DNA from: Planctomycetota bacterium
GTDB taxonomy: Bacteria > Planctomycetota > Planctomycetia > Gemmatales > Gemmataceae
Length of the DNA stretch: 39,811 bases
NCBI GenBank assembly: GCA_016195405.1
Contig: JACPZP010000085.1
Location: 1 to 39,811 of the forward strand
Reading direction: 5' to 3'
A program made the translations under genes and the position numbers. How positions within the stretch are numbered: position 1 is the stretch's first letter; every line of letters starts with the position of its first letter. Positions 8,701 to 16,700 of this stretch are shown in pieces. Below the pieces are notes generated by a model. It saw only the letters and a program-made list of their open reading frames with translations. It searched no databases and had not been told where the DNA came from.

Positions 8701-8846
8701 AGCTCTGGGACATCGTCACCGCGAGCGAGCTGCGCCAATGGAACCTCGGCAGCACCACGGTGTCGAGCATCGCCTTCTCGCCGGACTCGCGGCAGATGGT
8801 CATCGGTAACGCGAATACGACACTGTATGTGCTGGATTTGCCTTGA
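5748..8846 (+). CDS. Secreted giant WD40-repeat protein (about 20-21 blades)
   Basis: 1032 residues from ATG 5748, which has GAGAGG about 6 nt upstream; an upstream ATG at 5709 would add 13 residues. A signal-peptide-like N-terminus (basic, then hydrophobic residues 12-32, ending ALFGQ) is followed by a helical stretch (about 35-110, KYQAERDKVLKEGSAKRFL). From about residue 120 to the end there are 20 clear WD40 units with strong consensus (VxAVAFSPDGKxxASGxxDxTIKLWD) and one degenerate unit near residue 830. Twenty-one blades would make three seven-bladed propellers. The protein has no enzymatic domain visible; it should be a periplasmic or surface protein-interaction scaffold. Repeats are far more regular than in the 3323-4540 protein. 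Confidence 0.88.
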   Translation: MSLLVHRTSRLMIGGVVGASLLGASCLCVPALFGQDGKQPTTDDVKALQSKYQAERDKVLKEGSAKRFLPVLIEKSEQMAKRGDLALSDGRLLQAAEAFRQARWQLPYAGTQMPDHVSRILGNLRLRHGHEVHAVAYSPDGTKLATTSRDRTVKVWDLGNGHESLTYSGHDDQVRAVAFSPDGKSIASGGGDRDIKIWDAATGKDLQTFKGQGAYVTGLVFSKDGKYLVSSQAGAQGQNPGMVVIYEAANGNVKRSINDFRLLVQSIAFNHDGTILGAGVGDGLVKLWDFAKMLDGQPEYWGQQDPNGATYFVAFSPDNRTLARIGADGIKLYNLLLPGAPFQVGSPRRHVPAPGPGNRYTCAAFSKDSRTLFTGSTDGLIKIWNADSLEQTGVYKGHTAEIKALVFNPAGNQLASASNDFTVRLWDFDIVLQARDYAGHDAPVWTSGFSPDGHRMVSASADRTVRIWDVAGGKVLHTLTGHTAPVTYAVFSPDGKAVLSGAGDKLIKLWNADTGALIREFKGHNGTITCLAFSSDGKRFVSGGADRTVKIWDTDSGKDLVTVSDKSLVASVAFLPNGKQVAVGSVDQSIRLYDLDGKRLASWMAHGTAVSCLAFSPNGQMLASCGADNLVRVWPLSTPGQNPITLSGHSGPLSSVAWRNDNQYLVSAGADQTVKLWKLEKEGGKETQTFRGHKDWVTSVAFSKDGFFIVSSGVDRVLKIWELTSREIPLLAEHTGSVDAVAFSPDGKWVASGATDRTIKLWDRATGLEKYTMTGHTEGVLGLAFTPDSKILISSSADRSLRLWEVATGKELPRDPGQQQSYTGLISPVSYFMVPPDGKHLWCWVPGNERYTTMTGFELLTGKEVFSFNDQRPSINCVGFSSDGKRAAIGARDGSVRVFDLENKGQVVATDWFVYDKGTGVGDLALTPDGSLLVAGSDMGDVKICVPAKKETLKTFKAHDAKIVAVQISPDGKRFTTVGSNNAIKLWDIVTASELRQWNLGSTTVSSIAFSPDSRQMVIGNANTTLYVLDLP

Positions 8847-8851
8847 GAAAA

Positions 8852-8964
8852 TGGTTTGCATTGCAAGGGGGGGTGGACAGCCCTGCGAGCCATTCTTGGC
8901 CGATTTGAGCGCAACTCGTTGCAGGCTCGACACATAATGCTTTGCAAGGCAGCCCTGCAAACCA
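8852..8964. other. Intergenic region with nested inverted repeats
   Basis: After the WD40 stop, TGGTTTGCA (8852-8860) is inverted at 8956-8964. Between them, GCAAC-TC-GTTGC forms a small hairpin flanked by GAGC and GGCTC. No U-run follows, so a simple rho-independent terminator is not certain. It may be a decayed small repeat element or a terminator region. Confidence 0.4.
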
Positions 8965-8985
8965 AAATGGCCACCTGAGGCAAGC

Positions 8986-9216
8986 ATGAACGAGGCTGAC
9001 TTCTGGCTGGCATTGGAGTTCCGCGTCGGCCGCGAGTTTGCAGCGATGTCCGACAACCGACTGCGCCACCTCTGGTGCGATGGCTTCACGGCGCAGTACT
9101 ACCTCCTTGAGTGCCCGACGCCTTGCATCATGGGGCGGGTCTGGCTTTGCAACGGGCCAACGCAAGAAGAGTGGGAGTTTAAGCGAAGCGTTTTTCAAAG
9201 CCCAGTTGAGCTGTGA
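8986..9216 (+). CDS. Small hypothetical protein, probably truncated
   Basis: 76 residues from ATG 8986 with TGAGG 6 nt upstream. Residues are rich in Trp, Cys and Phe: DFWLALEFRVGREFAAM, then RLRHLWCDGF, then a GRVWLCNGPTQEEWEF segment. From memory, planctomycete genomes hold many longer relatives with EFRxSREFAGM and FLWCDGF motifs that continue well past EEWEF; that recollection was not checked. Here the frame leaves that pattern after EEWEF and stops 11 residues later, so a 3' truncation is likely. Function unknown. Confidence 0.5.
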   Translation: MNEADFWLALEFRVGREFAAMSDNRLRHLWCDGFTAQYYLLECPTPCIMGRVWLCNGPTQEEWEFKRSVFQSPVEL

Positions 9217-9350
9217 ACAATTCGACATCACGTTCGTCTAAACGCATGGATCGCGCTCGGCGCCGGGCTTGAAGCATCTGCGAGTGCCGCTAGACTTCCG
9301 AGTGGCGGACGAGCGCACCATTTCCACTTCTCTTTCCATGGAGCGAAGAT

Positions 9351-9818
9351 ATGAGAATCCTCAGCGTGCTACTTCTGGCGCCGTGCTTGCTGATTGTCGC
9401 CTCTGCCGGCGGGCAAGAAAAGAAGGGCGAAGGCAAGGACGACCTCGAGCTGTTTCAAGGATCATGGAAGATCGTTTCCTGGGCGACCGGAAGCGAGAAC
9501 TCCGTCCCCGAGGAAACACTTGAAGGCTGGAAGTTTATTTTCAACAAAGAGAAATACGATCTCAAAGCGAGCGAGAACAATAGCGAGGACGGCACGTTCA
9601 AGATCGACCCCAAGGCCAAGCCCAAGCACATGGAACTCAACATCAAATCCGGAAACGACGACGGCAAGCGGCAGCTCGGCCTTTACGAGTTTGAAAACGC
9701 CAACAAGCTGAAAATCTGCTTCGCCTTGCCCGGCGCCGAAGATCGCCCGAAGGAAATCGCGGCCAAGGACGATCCGGTCACCATGGTAATTATTCTTGAG
9801 CGCGAGAAAGCGAAGTAG
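9351..9818 (+). CDS. Secreted TIGR03067-like small protein
   Basis: 155 residues from ATG 9351, preceded by GGAGCGAAGAT. A signal peptide occupies residues 1-21 (LLLAPCLLIVASAGGQ). The mature part starts with an acidic/basic linker and then DLELFQGSWKIVSW, the W at a conserved place in planctomycete TIGR03067 domains (usually xLxGTWxxV), followed by beta strands KFIFNKEKYDLK, GTFKIDPKAKPKHMEL and KLKICFALPG. The ending (RPKEIAAKDD...ILEREK) also fits. The domain is a lipocalin-like small barrel of unknown role and is found in large paralogous sets in Gemmata-like genomes. It stands alone here, convergent with the hydrolase gene. Confidence 0.75.
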   Translation: MRILSVLLLAPCLLIVASAGGQEKKGEGKDDLELFQGSWKIVSWATGSENSVPEETLEGWKFIFNKEKYDLKASENNSEDGTFKIDPKAKPKHMELNIKSGNDDGKRQLGLYEFENANKLKICFALPGAEDRPKEIAAKDDPVTMVIILEREKAK

Positions 9819-9873
9819 GCGTGAGAAATCTCAGGAGGGCGCGACTCCCCTCGTCCGTCTCATGTTGTTCCAC

Positions 9874-9978
9874 TTACGGGTTCCTCTTCTCTGTTCGGGT
9901 GCTTGATCCCTTGGGGTCTTGAAAACGCCTCAATGGCGCACCTTGCCTTGAGTCGGCACATAGAAGAGGAACCCATAA
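9874..9978. repeat. 105-bp element bounded by 17-bp inverted repeats
   Basis: TTACGGGTTCCTCTTCT (9874-9890) is repeated in inverted form at 9962-9978 with one mismatch. The 71-bp interior carries a smaller palindrome (CTCAA ... TTGAG around 9930-9954). It lies between two convergent genes. It could be a long bidirectional terminator or a tiny MITE-like insertion; no clear target-site duplication is seen beside the arms. Confidence 0.55.
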
Positions 9979-10018
9979 ATCACCCCCGAGGCGATCGGGC
10001 ATTCGCATAAGTTGGTCA

Positions 10019-10915
10019 TCACTTGCCCGACCCCTTGCCCCCGAACTCCTTCAGCACGCCGCGGAGTTTTTGGTTGAACTCGGCCGGCTTTTCCAGCATC
10101 GGGTAGTGGCCGACATCTTCGATCGTGACTGCATCAAAGTCGGCGTATTTCTTGTTGACGGCTACATCCGTCGGCCTGAAAAACTTGAAGCCGCCCCCGG
10201 AGTTGATGCAGCGCACCGGCACCTTGGCCTCCTTGAGTAGCACCGTCGTATCGAGACCAGTCATGTCGCGCATGAGTCCCACGGCCATCTTCTGGTCCTG
10301 CGCCTCGGCCCGGCTGGTGAGCCATTTCTTGAGTTCCGGATCGGTTTTTTCGTGCAACAAGCCGGGGAATCCGCCGCGCAGCGTGCCTTGGAAATCGGTC
10401 GCGAAGCCCTCGAGAAATTTCTTCCTCATTTCCTCCGGAGTCTTGAACTCCGCGTTCTGCAAAGTATCGACGCCGATGACGGCGATGACCGTGCCCGGCA
10501 TGCGCTTCGCCGCCAGAAGTCCGACCGGCCCACCCATGGAATGGCCGACGAGGATCACCCGTTTAAGCCCAAGGTCCTTGACGACAGTTTCGACGTCCTT
10601 GGCCAAGCTTTCGGTGGTCCAAGCCTTGCGGTCCTTGCCCGATTCGCCGTGTCCCGCCTGATCGGGGGCGACCACGCGATAAGCGGGAGCGAACACATCG
10701 ACTTGGTTCTTCCAATACTCGCGATCGCCGCACCAGCCGTGCAAGAAGACCAGCGCCGTGTCCCCTTTGCCGCGAACCTCGCACACGATGTTCACTCCGT
10801 CGTCGGCACGGATGGTTTTCTTGGCAGCCTTATCGGCTCCGCCGCCCATCGCGAACGAAATCAGAGTCGAAAAGCAAGTGAGCGAAACGAACACGCCGGT
10901 GAGTCGCTTCTTCAT
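10019..10915 (-). CDS. Secreted alpha/beta hydrolase
   Basis: 298 residues from ATG 10915, which follows GGGAGACACCT; an in-frame upstream start at 10951 is less likely. Residues 1-24 form a signal peptide (VFVSLTCFSTLISFAMGGG), so it should act in the periplasm or outside. The fold is marked by the oxyanion loop VFLHGWCGD (57-64), the DQAGHGESG turn (85-93), the nucleophile elbow VGHSMGG with Ser126, and the catalytic His270 in EDVGHYPML; the acid should lie near residue 240. Length fits the family. The exact substrate cannot be read; esterase or lactonase activity is possible. It shares motif style with the hydrolase remnant at 4698 but is not its missing half. Confidence 0.88.
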   Translation of the reverse strand: MKKRLTGVFVSLTCFSTLISFAMGGGADKAAKKTIRADDGVNIVCEVRGKGDTALVFLHGWCGDREYWKNQVDVFAPAYRVVAPDQAGHGESGKDRKAWTTESLAKDVETVVKDLGLKRVILVGHSMGGPVGLLAAKRMPGTVIAVIGVDTLQNAEFKTPEEMRKKFLEGFATDFQGTLRGGFPGLLHEKTDPELKKWLTSRAEAQDQKMAVGLMRDMTGLDTTVLLKEAKVPVRCINSGGGFKFFRPTDVAVNKKYADFDAVTIEDVGHYPMLEKPAEFNQKLRGVLKEFGGKGSGK

Positions 10916-10962
10916 AGGTGTCTCCCAAGAATTGAGTGGATGCTTCGCCAAGGTCCGCGTAG

Positions 10963-11067
10963 CGCAGCCTTCAGGCTGCGAAATCGCAGTTGATACCCGC
11001 GGCTACGGGTTTTATAGGAATTGCGACTGAGGTTTGCCGCGTCTTTACCGCGAAGCGGTTCAACCTC
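10963..11067. repeat. Cluster of palindromic repeats in a 375-bp gene-free region
   Basis: The region 10916-11290 has no convincing gene. It contains three adjacent hairpins: CGCAGCC-TTCA-GGCTGCG (10963-10980, perfect), ACCCG...CGGGT (about 10994-11010), and GAGGTT...AACCTC (11029-11067) enclosing ACCGC-GAA-GCGGT. From memory, such palindromes are dispersed in planctomycete genomes. They sit upstream of the hydrolase gene and could affect its leader, though they lie outside the obvious ribosome-binding site. The rest (11070-11290) shows no structure I recognise. Confidence 0.6.
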
Positions 11068-11290
11068 GGTGGTGGCCCATTCGCCCGGCGCGAAGGCTGC
11101 GGTCCTGACGCGCCAATCGACCAATCGGCGAATTCCTTGAACGCCGGGCTGCGGCAAGTTAGAATCACCCGAGTCATGAATTGATCACGCGACAGGATGC
11201 GCAAGGGAAGACGGAAAAGACAGAATTGGGAATGGGTTTGAGCAGAATTGGATTTTTCCGAAGTCTTGTTTGGCGACTTGAGGTTCTCGA

Positions 11291-11779
11291 ATGGACGGCC
11301 TCGCGTGGGATGCTGTTCAAGAGGAATTCGCCTTCGACGGTAGCTGGCGAGACATTTGCGTTTTTCGCACTGACATTTCCGACTGGCAGCGAATGCTCGA
11401 CGCAATTCGGGGGGCTGATTACACTGTGGTGTACTTCCGTAATGATGAAGCGACGCAATTGCCGGGCGATGCATCCCGGGCGTTTCCGCCCGCGGGCGAA
11501 TGCGACCGCCGCCTATCGGTTTGGTTTGCCGATGTGCTGGCTAACTGCCACTTTTTCACAGTTGAGGAAATTGAGTTCGACATAGACCCGCGCGAGGTGA
11601 AAGGACAACAGCAATTGGATGCCTTGTTCGGGTTCATGCGGTGCTTGGCTCAAGCAGTAGGCAAGGAGACTGTCCTCACCGCCGAGAACTGTCCAGAGGT
11701 TGTTATCTTTCGCATTCGTCCGGAGAACGCGACAATCGAATATCAGCCCTTTGGCGGGTGGCACGATTGGCGGAATTGA
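11291..11779 (+). CDS. Hypothetical protein, acidic, about 162 residues
   Basis: ATG 11291 has GAGG 8 nt upstream. The protein is acidic, rich in Trp and Phe, with no signal peptide or membrane segment. It has alternating strand-like segments (WRDICVFRTDI, DYTVVYFRND, EVVIFRIRPENATIEYQ) and one long helix (QLDALFGFMRCLAQAVGKE). The overall style resembles small cytoplasmic immunity-type or SUKH-like proteins, but no motif lets me place it. No operon partner is evident: 158 bp separate it from the next gene. Confidence 0.55.
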   Translation: MDGLAWDAVQEEFAFDGSWRDICVFRTDISDWQRMLDAIRGADYTVVYFRNDEATQLPGDASRAFPPAGECDRRLSVWFADVLANCHFFTVEEIEFDIDPREVKGQQQLDALFGFMRCLAQAVGKETVLTAENCPEVVIFRIRPENATIEYQPFGGWHDWRN

Positions 11780-11937
11780 TCGGCGCGAACGTGATGACGA
11801 AGTTCACCAGACCGGAATCGCGGTTCTTCGCGAGATGACGATCCTGCAGCCGGCCCGGCAACTTATCCTGCTCTTTGTTCGGACGCCGGCACCGCCGAGG
11901 AGGCAACGTTTCAGCTGAGAATTTCATAGGCCCAACC

Positions 11938-12534
11938 ATGAAAGTCGCGTTCGGGTTGAAGGCCCACTCCGGATGGGCGGCCCTGGTCGTCCTCGGCACA
12001 CGCGGTGGTGAACTGCAGGTAGTCGACCGCCGTCGCATGGAGCTGGTCGAAAAAGATGTAGCGTCGTGGGCGAAGCAGCCCTATCACGCTGCCGAACGCT
12101 TGAAAGCGGCGGACGCGCGCGAGCTCGTTAGGCGGGGTATCGAGACGGCGCGGCGAATCGCGATCCGAGAGATGCGAACAGCTATAGAACGCGCAGACCA
12201 AGCGGGAAATGAGGTAGCCGCCTGCGCCGTGCTCATGGCCGAACCCATGCCCGATTGGACCGTCGCCGAAATCCTTGCGGTGCATTTCCGGATGCACAAA
12301 GCCGAGGGAGTGCTGTTCCGCGACGCGCTGGCGCGCGCCGCCAAGGCGTGCGGCTTAAGTCTCTTCGAGATACCCGAGAAACCAATGGCTAAGCACGCCG
12401 AACGAGCACTAGCGAATGCAACGAACACCTTGCGGAAGACGATCGCATCGCTTGGGAAGTCCGTGGGACCGCCTTGGGGCAAGGACCAGAAAGATGCCGC
12501 GCTCGCTGCACTGATCGCCTTGCAGGGCAATTGA
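11938..12534 (+). CDS. Unrecognised protein with RuvC/RNase H-like pattern
   Basis: 198 residues from ATG 11938 (the longer frame to 11875 lacks a sensible start). It opens with a strand-loop-strand VAFGLKAHSGWAALVVLG, then ELQVVDRRRMEL, a helical section, a strand with AACAVLMAEP, a helix AEGVLFRDALARAAKACGL, a strand LSLFEIP, and ends PPWGKDQKDAALAALIAL. This order (GxxxxxxGWAxL first hairpin, acidic residue after the fourth strand, terminal K-Q-K-D-A-A helix) is like RuvC/RNase H-fold proteins. However, the first-strand Asp is replaced by Lys (GLKAHSG), so nuclease activity is doubtful. The placement is inference from pattern only. Confidence 0.6.
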   Translation: MKVAFGLKAHSGWAALVVLGTRGGELQVVDRRRMELVEKDVASWAKQPYHAAERLKAADARELVRRGIETARRIAIREMRTAIERADQAGNEVAACAVLMAEPMPDWTVAEILAVHFRMHKAEGVLFRDALARAAKACGLSLFEIPEKPMAKHAERALANATNTLRKTIASLGKSVGPPWGKDQKDAALAALIALQGN

Positions 12535-12668
12535 AGTAGGCAGGCACACAGCCCATCCTTGGCCATGGCTTCGGGCGCTTATCGCATTCATTGTCCCGTT
12601 CGCGTATATTCTAGCCCATACTGTATGCGTTTCATTCGTCGCTTTCTCACACCGAAGTTAGGACCGCC

Positions 12669-13706
12669 ATGCCGCTGTTTTCGCAGATTTTGAAGGATGA
12701 TCCCGCGCTCCAGGCATGCCTCGTGCGCGACCAAGCTCATGTGGTTCCGGGGGTGAAGGGAAGCCACGTAGCGAAGATCCAGAAAGCGCTCTTGTTGCTG
12801 GAGCAGTCCAATATCCAGCTGATCGAGCTGCAAACAAAGTTGTACGGGCCGACGACGACGGAGGCGGTGCTTGCGTATAAGCGCAAGCGGCGGATCATCA
12901 ACTTCTCGTATCAGACGACGGCCGACAACATCGTGGGGAAGATGACGATCGCGCGGCTGGACGAGGACTTGCTGGACATGGAGCGGCGGGTCACGCCAGA
13001 TCATTCGGATTGCGGCGGCGGATCGGGCGGAGGATCCGGCGGCGGCGCATCAGCGGCGGGACCGGCCGCGGTGGGACCGGCCGCGGTGGGACCGGCCGCG
13101 GCGAGACCGGCGGCCGGACTGGTGGCGCGGGGGCCGGGGGTGCGCCTACAGAACGCGCGGCTCAGCATTCTCTTTCAGGAGACGGCGGCGGCGGAGGAAC
13201 TGGGCGGAGGCTTTAAGTTAGGCGTGCAGCTGTTTGCGCGGGCCCGTGAGTTGATGGCGCCCCATGGGATCGCGTTCAGTGATGGGCTGTTCCTCGACTT
13301 CGTCGGGACGAGGGTCCCGGACTTCGAGAACGTCATTCCCGGCTCGCCCGCCTCGTGTTTCAGCGTGCGCGAGGCGGCGGAACGGGTGGCGCCGGGCCGC
13401 GCAAAGACCTTACGCGTCATCTTCTGCCCCTTTGATGAAAAGGGCGGGGCGTTTGGCGTGACCGACGGCGGCACCTTGCCCGGCTCCGGCTTGTCCTTCC
13501 CGAAGTTTTGCCTGATCAATGTCCGCAAAGCAAACCCCGATCAGGGGACGTTGTTGCACGAGATGGTCCATGCGGCCAAGGTCGAGAAAGTTGAACACGA
13601 TACGGACCCGCGGAGCGTGTACTCGGAAGAACAGAGTCGGACGATCCTCCCGTCGAAACATGCCGAATCACTGGCGAACGCATTCTTTTCAACGATCTTG
13701 CTGTAG
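12669..13706 (+). CDS. PG-binding-like / HExxH metallopeptidase-like protein
   Basis: 345 residues from ATG 12669. Residues about 20-110 resemble a peptidoglycan-binding-type module (VPGVKGSHVAKIQKALLLL, YGPTTTEAVLAYKRKR). A Gly-rich and VGPAA-repeat linker (about 116-157) follows; in DNA it is a 15-bp tandem repeat of about three copies at 13058-13101. The C-terminal domain has HEMVH with zinc ligands H297 and H301, then DTDPRSVYSEEQ and HAESLANAFF, which together recall aspzincin/M35-like lysine-specific endopeptidases, where an Asp downstream is the third ligand. No signal peptide is seen, so export would need another route. The gene may encode a toxin-like or wall-directed protease; that is inference. 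Confidence 0.65.
   Translation: MPLFSQILKDDPALQACLVRDQAHVVPGVKGSHVAKIQKALLLLEQSNIQLIELQTKLYGPTTTEAVLAYKRKRRIINFSYQTTADNIVGKMTIARLDEDLLDMERRVTPDHSDCGGGSGGGSGGGASAAGPAAVGPAAVGPAAARPAAGLVARGPGVRLQNARLSILFQETAAAEELGGGFKLGVQLFARARELMAPHGIAFSDGLFLDFVGTRVPDFENVIPGSPASCFSVREAAERVAPGRAKTLRVIFCPFDEKGGAFGVTDGGTLPGSGLSFPKFCLINVRKANPDQGTLLHEMVHAAKVEKVEHDTDPRSVYSEEQSRTILPSKHAESLANAFFSTILL
13058..13101 (+). repeat. 15-bp tandem repeat in the linker of the HExxH protein
   Basis: GGGACCGGCCGCGGT is repeated at 13058-13072 and 13073-13087, with a third, slightly incomplete copy from 13088. It keeps the reading frame and encodes the pentapeptide GPAAV, extending the low-complexity linker between the two domains. 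Confidence 0.75.
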
Positions 13707-13727
13707 TGGGGCATCGCGGCCGTTTCG

Positions 13728-16700
13728 CTAACGCCGGCCTCGGGCCGTCACTTTATGAATGAGAATCGCGGACCGGCTCCCGATATAGCCGGCATTCGTG
13801 ACATACGTCGCCGTGATCTGACGAGTTCCATAGCTCAAGGCTGAGGTTGTTACCGTTGCTTTGCCGGTGGCATCCAAAGCAACGATGGCCAGCACAATGT
13901 TATTGTCCCTGAAGATGACGAAGCCTCCCGGAATTCCTGAACTCGGGGCATTGGCGACCACCCGCGCGGTAAGGGTTACCGATTGACCCACCTTCGACGT
14001 ACTGACCGAACGGGTCAGCCTGGTCGTCGTCGTGGCCTTGATCACGGTTTGCGTGATGCTGCCCGACGCGCTGTCGATGAAATTGTCGCCGCCGCCGTAG
14101 ACGGCCGTGATGGAATGCGACCCGACAAGCAGGGACGAAATGGTGAAGGTCGCTTGGCCGTTGCCGTCGAGGATGGCCGCGCCGATGGTGATGGCGCCGT
14201 CCTTGAACGTGACGACGCCGACAGGGACGCCGGCGCCGGGAGCAACGGCGGCCACCGTCGCGGTAAACGTCACAAATTGGCCGAACACGGACGGATGATC
14301 CGACGACACCACGGCGGTCGCAGTCGAGGCCTTGTTCACCTCCTGGGTCGTCGAATTGCTGCTGTCGAGCCAGCCTGCGGCGCCGGCGAATGCGACGGTG
14401 ATCGTGTGGCTGCCCGCGGTCAGCGCCCCGGTGGTGTACGTCGCCTGGCCGAAGCCGTCCAAGAGCACGGTGGCAAGCGCGGTCGTGCCGTCCATGAAGG
14501 TGACCGCGCCTACAGGCACGCCGGCGCCCGCATCGACGGCCGTCACCGTGGCTGTAAACGTGACCAGTTGGCCGAAAATCGACGAATTGGGCGCTCCAAA
14601 TATCGTTACGGCAGTTCCTTCTTGCACCAGGACGGCCGGCGAGACGCCGCTGCTGTCTGTGAAGCCATTGGCGCCAGTGAAAGCGGCGGTGATGTTGTGA
14701 CTGCCGACGCTCAAGGTCGAGGTGCTAAAAGATGCTTGGCCGCTGTTATCTACCGCGACAACCGCGAGGATAGTCGCTCCTTCGGTGAAAGTGACTGTTC
14801 CCGTCGGTATGTCGGATGGCGAATCAAGCGAAGAAACCGTGGCCGTGAACGAAATCGCCTGTCCGAAGTTGGCGACGCTGAGCGAGCTGCCAACGGCGGT
14901 GCTGGTTCCCTCAACAATTTGTTGGGTAACCGTGCCAAAGCTGCCGCCCCACCCGACCGCTCCAGTGAACGTCGCCACTATGTCGTGCGTCCCCACGGCA
15001 AGAGTTGAGATGCTGAAAATTGCATGACCGGTGGCGTCCAACGCGACATTCGCGGCCAGGACCGTGGCGCCTTCGATAAAGGTGACCGTTCCCGAAGGCA
15101 TGCCAGCGCCTGCATCGGCCGCGGTCACGGTTGCTGTAAAGGTGACGCTCTGCAGGAACGACGCGGGATTGGCCGAGGAGGTCAGCGCGGTGCTGGTGCC
15201 GTCCAGCACGATCTGGGGTGTACCGCTTTCACTGCTGTTTTGCCAGCCGTTGGTTCCAATGAAGTTGGCCGTGATTGTGTGGCTGCCGCCGCCGAGCGCG
15301 GAGGTGCTGAATGTGGCCTGACCGCTGCCGTCGACTGCGATTCCGGAAGCCAAAATGGTTGCGCCTTCTTGGAACGTGACCGATCCCGTTGGTATGCCTG
15401 CCAGAGGACTTGTCGCCGTAATGGTCGCGGTAAAGGTGACGGATTGACCAAATCCCGACGGGTTCGGCGACGACGAAACCGATGTGCTCGTACCGGCCTG
15501 AACGAGCTGAGAGCCGGAAGTGCCGCTGCTTCCCAGCCAGCCGTTGGCGCCGTTGAAAGTCGCTGCGATGGTGTGGCTGCCGACACTCAGCGTCGAAATC
15601 GCAAACGATGCGTGACCGATGCCATCGACAGCCACGTTAGCAGCCAACACGGTGGCGCCTTCCGTGAATGTTACGCTCCCACCGGGGATGCCGGCGCCCG
15701 CGTCATTCGCCGATACCGTGGCCGTGAATGTCACCGCCTGCCCGAAGCTCGAAGGGTTGGGGCTGGAAGTAACGGCAGTCGTCGTGCCGTCTTGGACGAT
15801 AATCGGCGAGCCGGAATTGTCCCCTGTGCTGGCCGCAAACTGGAAGTCGGAATAATAGACCGCAGTGATGACGTGAGAGCCGCCACTCAGATTCGAAATG
15901 TTGAACGAAGTAGAGCCATTGTCGAGCGCCTGTTGAGCGATAATCTGGCTGCCGTCGTAGAAAGTCACCATGCCTGACGGTGTGCCCGAATCGGACGGCG
16001 CACCCTGAACGGTCGCCGTAATCGACACGGCCTGGCCGAAGTTTACCGTGTTGGGCGTGGCTGTGACGGCGGTGATTGTCGCGTTGGCGTGCACCTTCTG
16101 CACCAGCGTCATGCTGCCGCCGCTAAAGGTTCCGTCCCCGCTGTACGTGGCGGTGATGAAATGCTGATCGGCGCTCAGAGTCGATAGGGTTATGCCGGCA
16201 TAGCCAAAAGCATCCAAGGGGACATTGTCGGCCAAAGTCGTGGTGGTGCTGTCAAGGACGCCTTGGCTGACAACGAAGTAGACGGTGTCGGTGAAGGTAA
16301 CGGTTCCTGTGGGGACGGCGCCGGAGCTTCCGATGTTGGCGACGTGTGCCGTGAACGTCAAGGAATCGCCGATGACTGCCGTCCGGTGATCGGGAGGCGA
16401 GGCGATGACCTGGACCGCAACGGCGTTATCGCTACTCAGAGGTAAGTTCACGTCGCCCAGCGCGAACAGCGTGCCGCCGTTCAGGGTATAGATGGTCCCA
16501 TCAGGACCGATCACCGATGGTACATACGGTTCGCCGACGCCCTGCGTCAGGGCGGTCGTTTGCGACAACGAGTTGGTGGCCAGGTTCCAGCGATAGATGC
16601 GGCCATCTTCGCTGTCGAAGAAGACGCTGTTGGTGGCCGGGTTGACCGCGGAGGCATTGATGCACCACTCGCGCACGGCGTTGGGGTACGTGGCTGACCG

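Noticed and set aside
13983..15977. Long + strand frames opposite the giant Ig gene
   Set aside because: They follow the repeat period of the Ig gene and have Arg/Gly/Ala-rich, non-protein-like composition. They are shadows of repeated - strand coding DNA.
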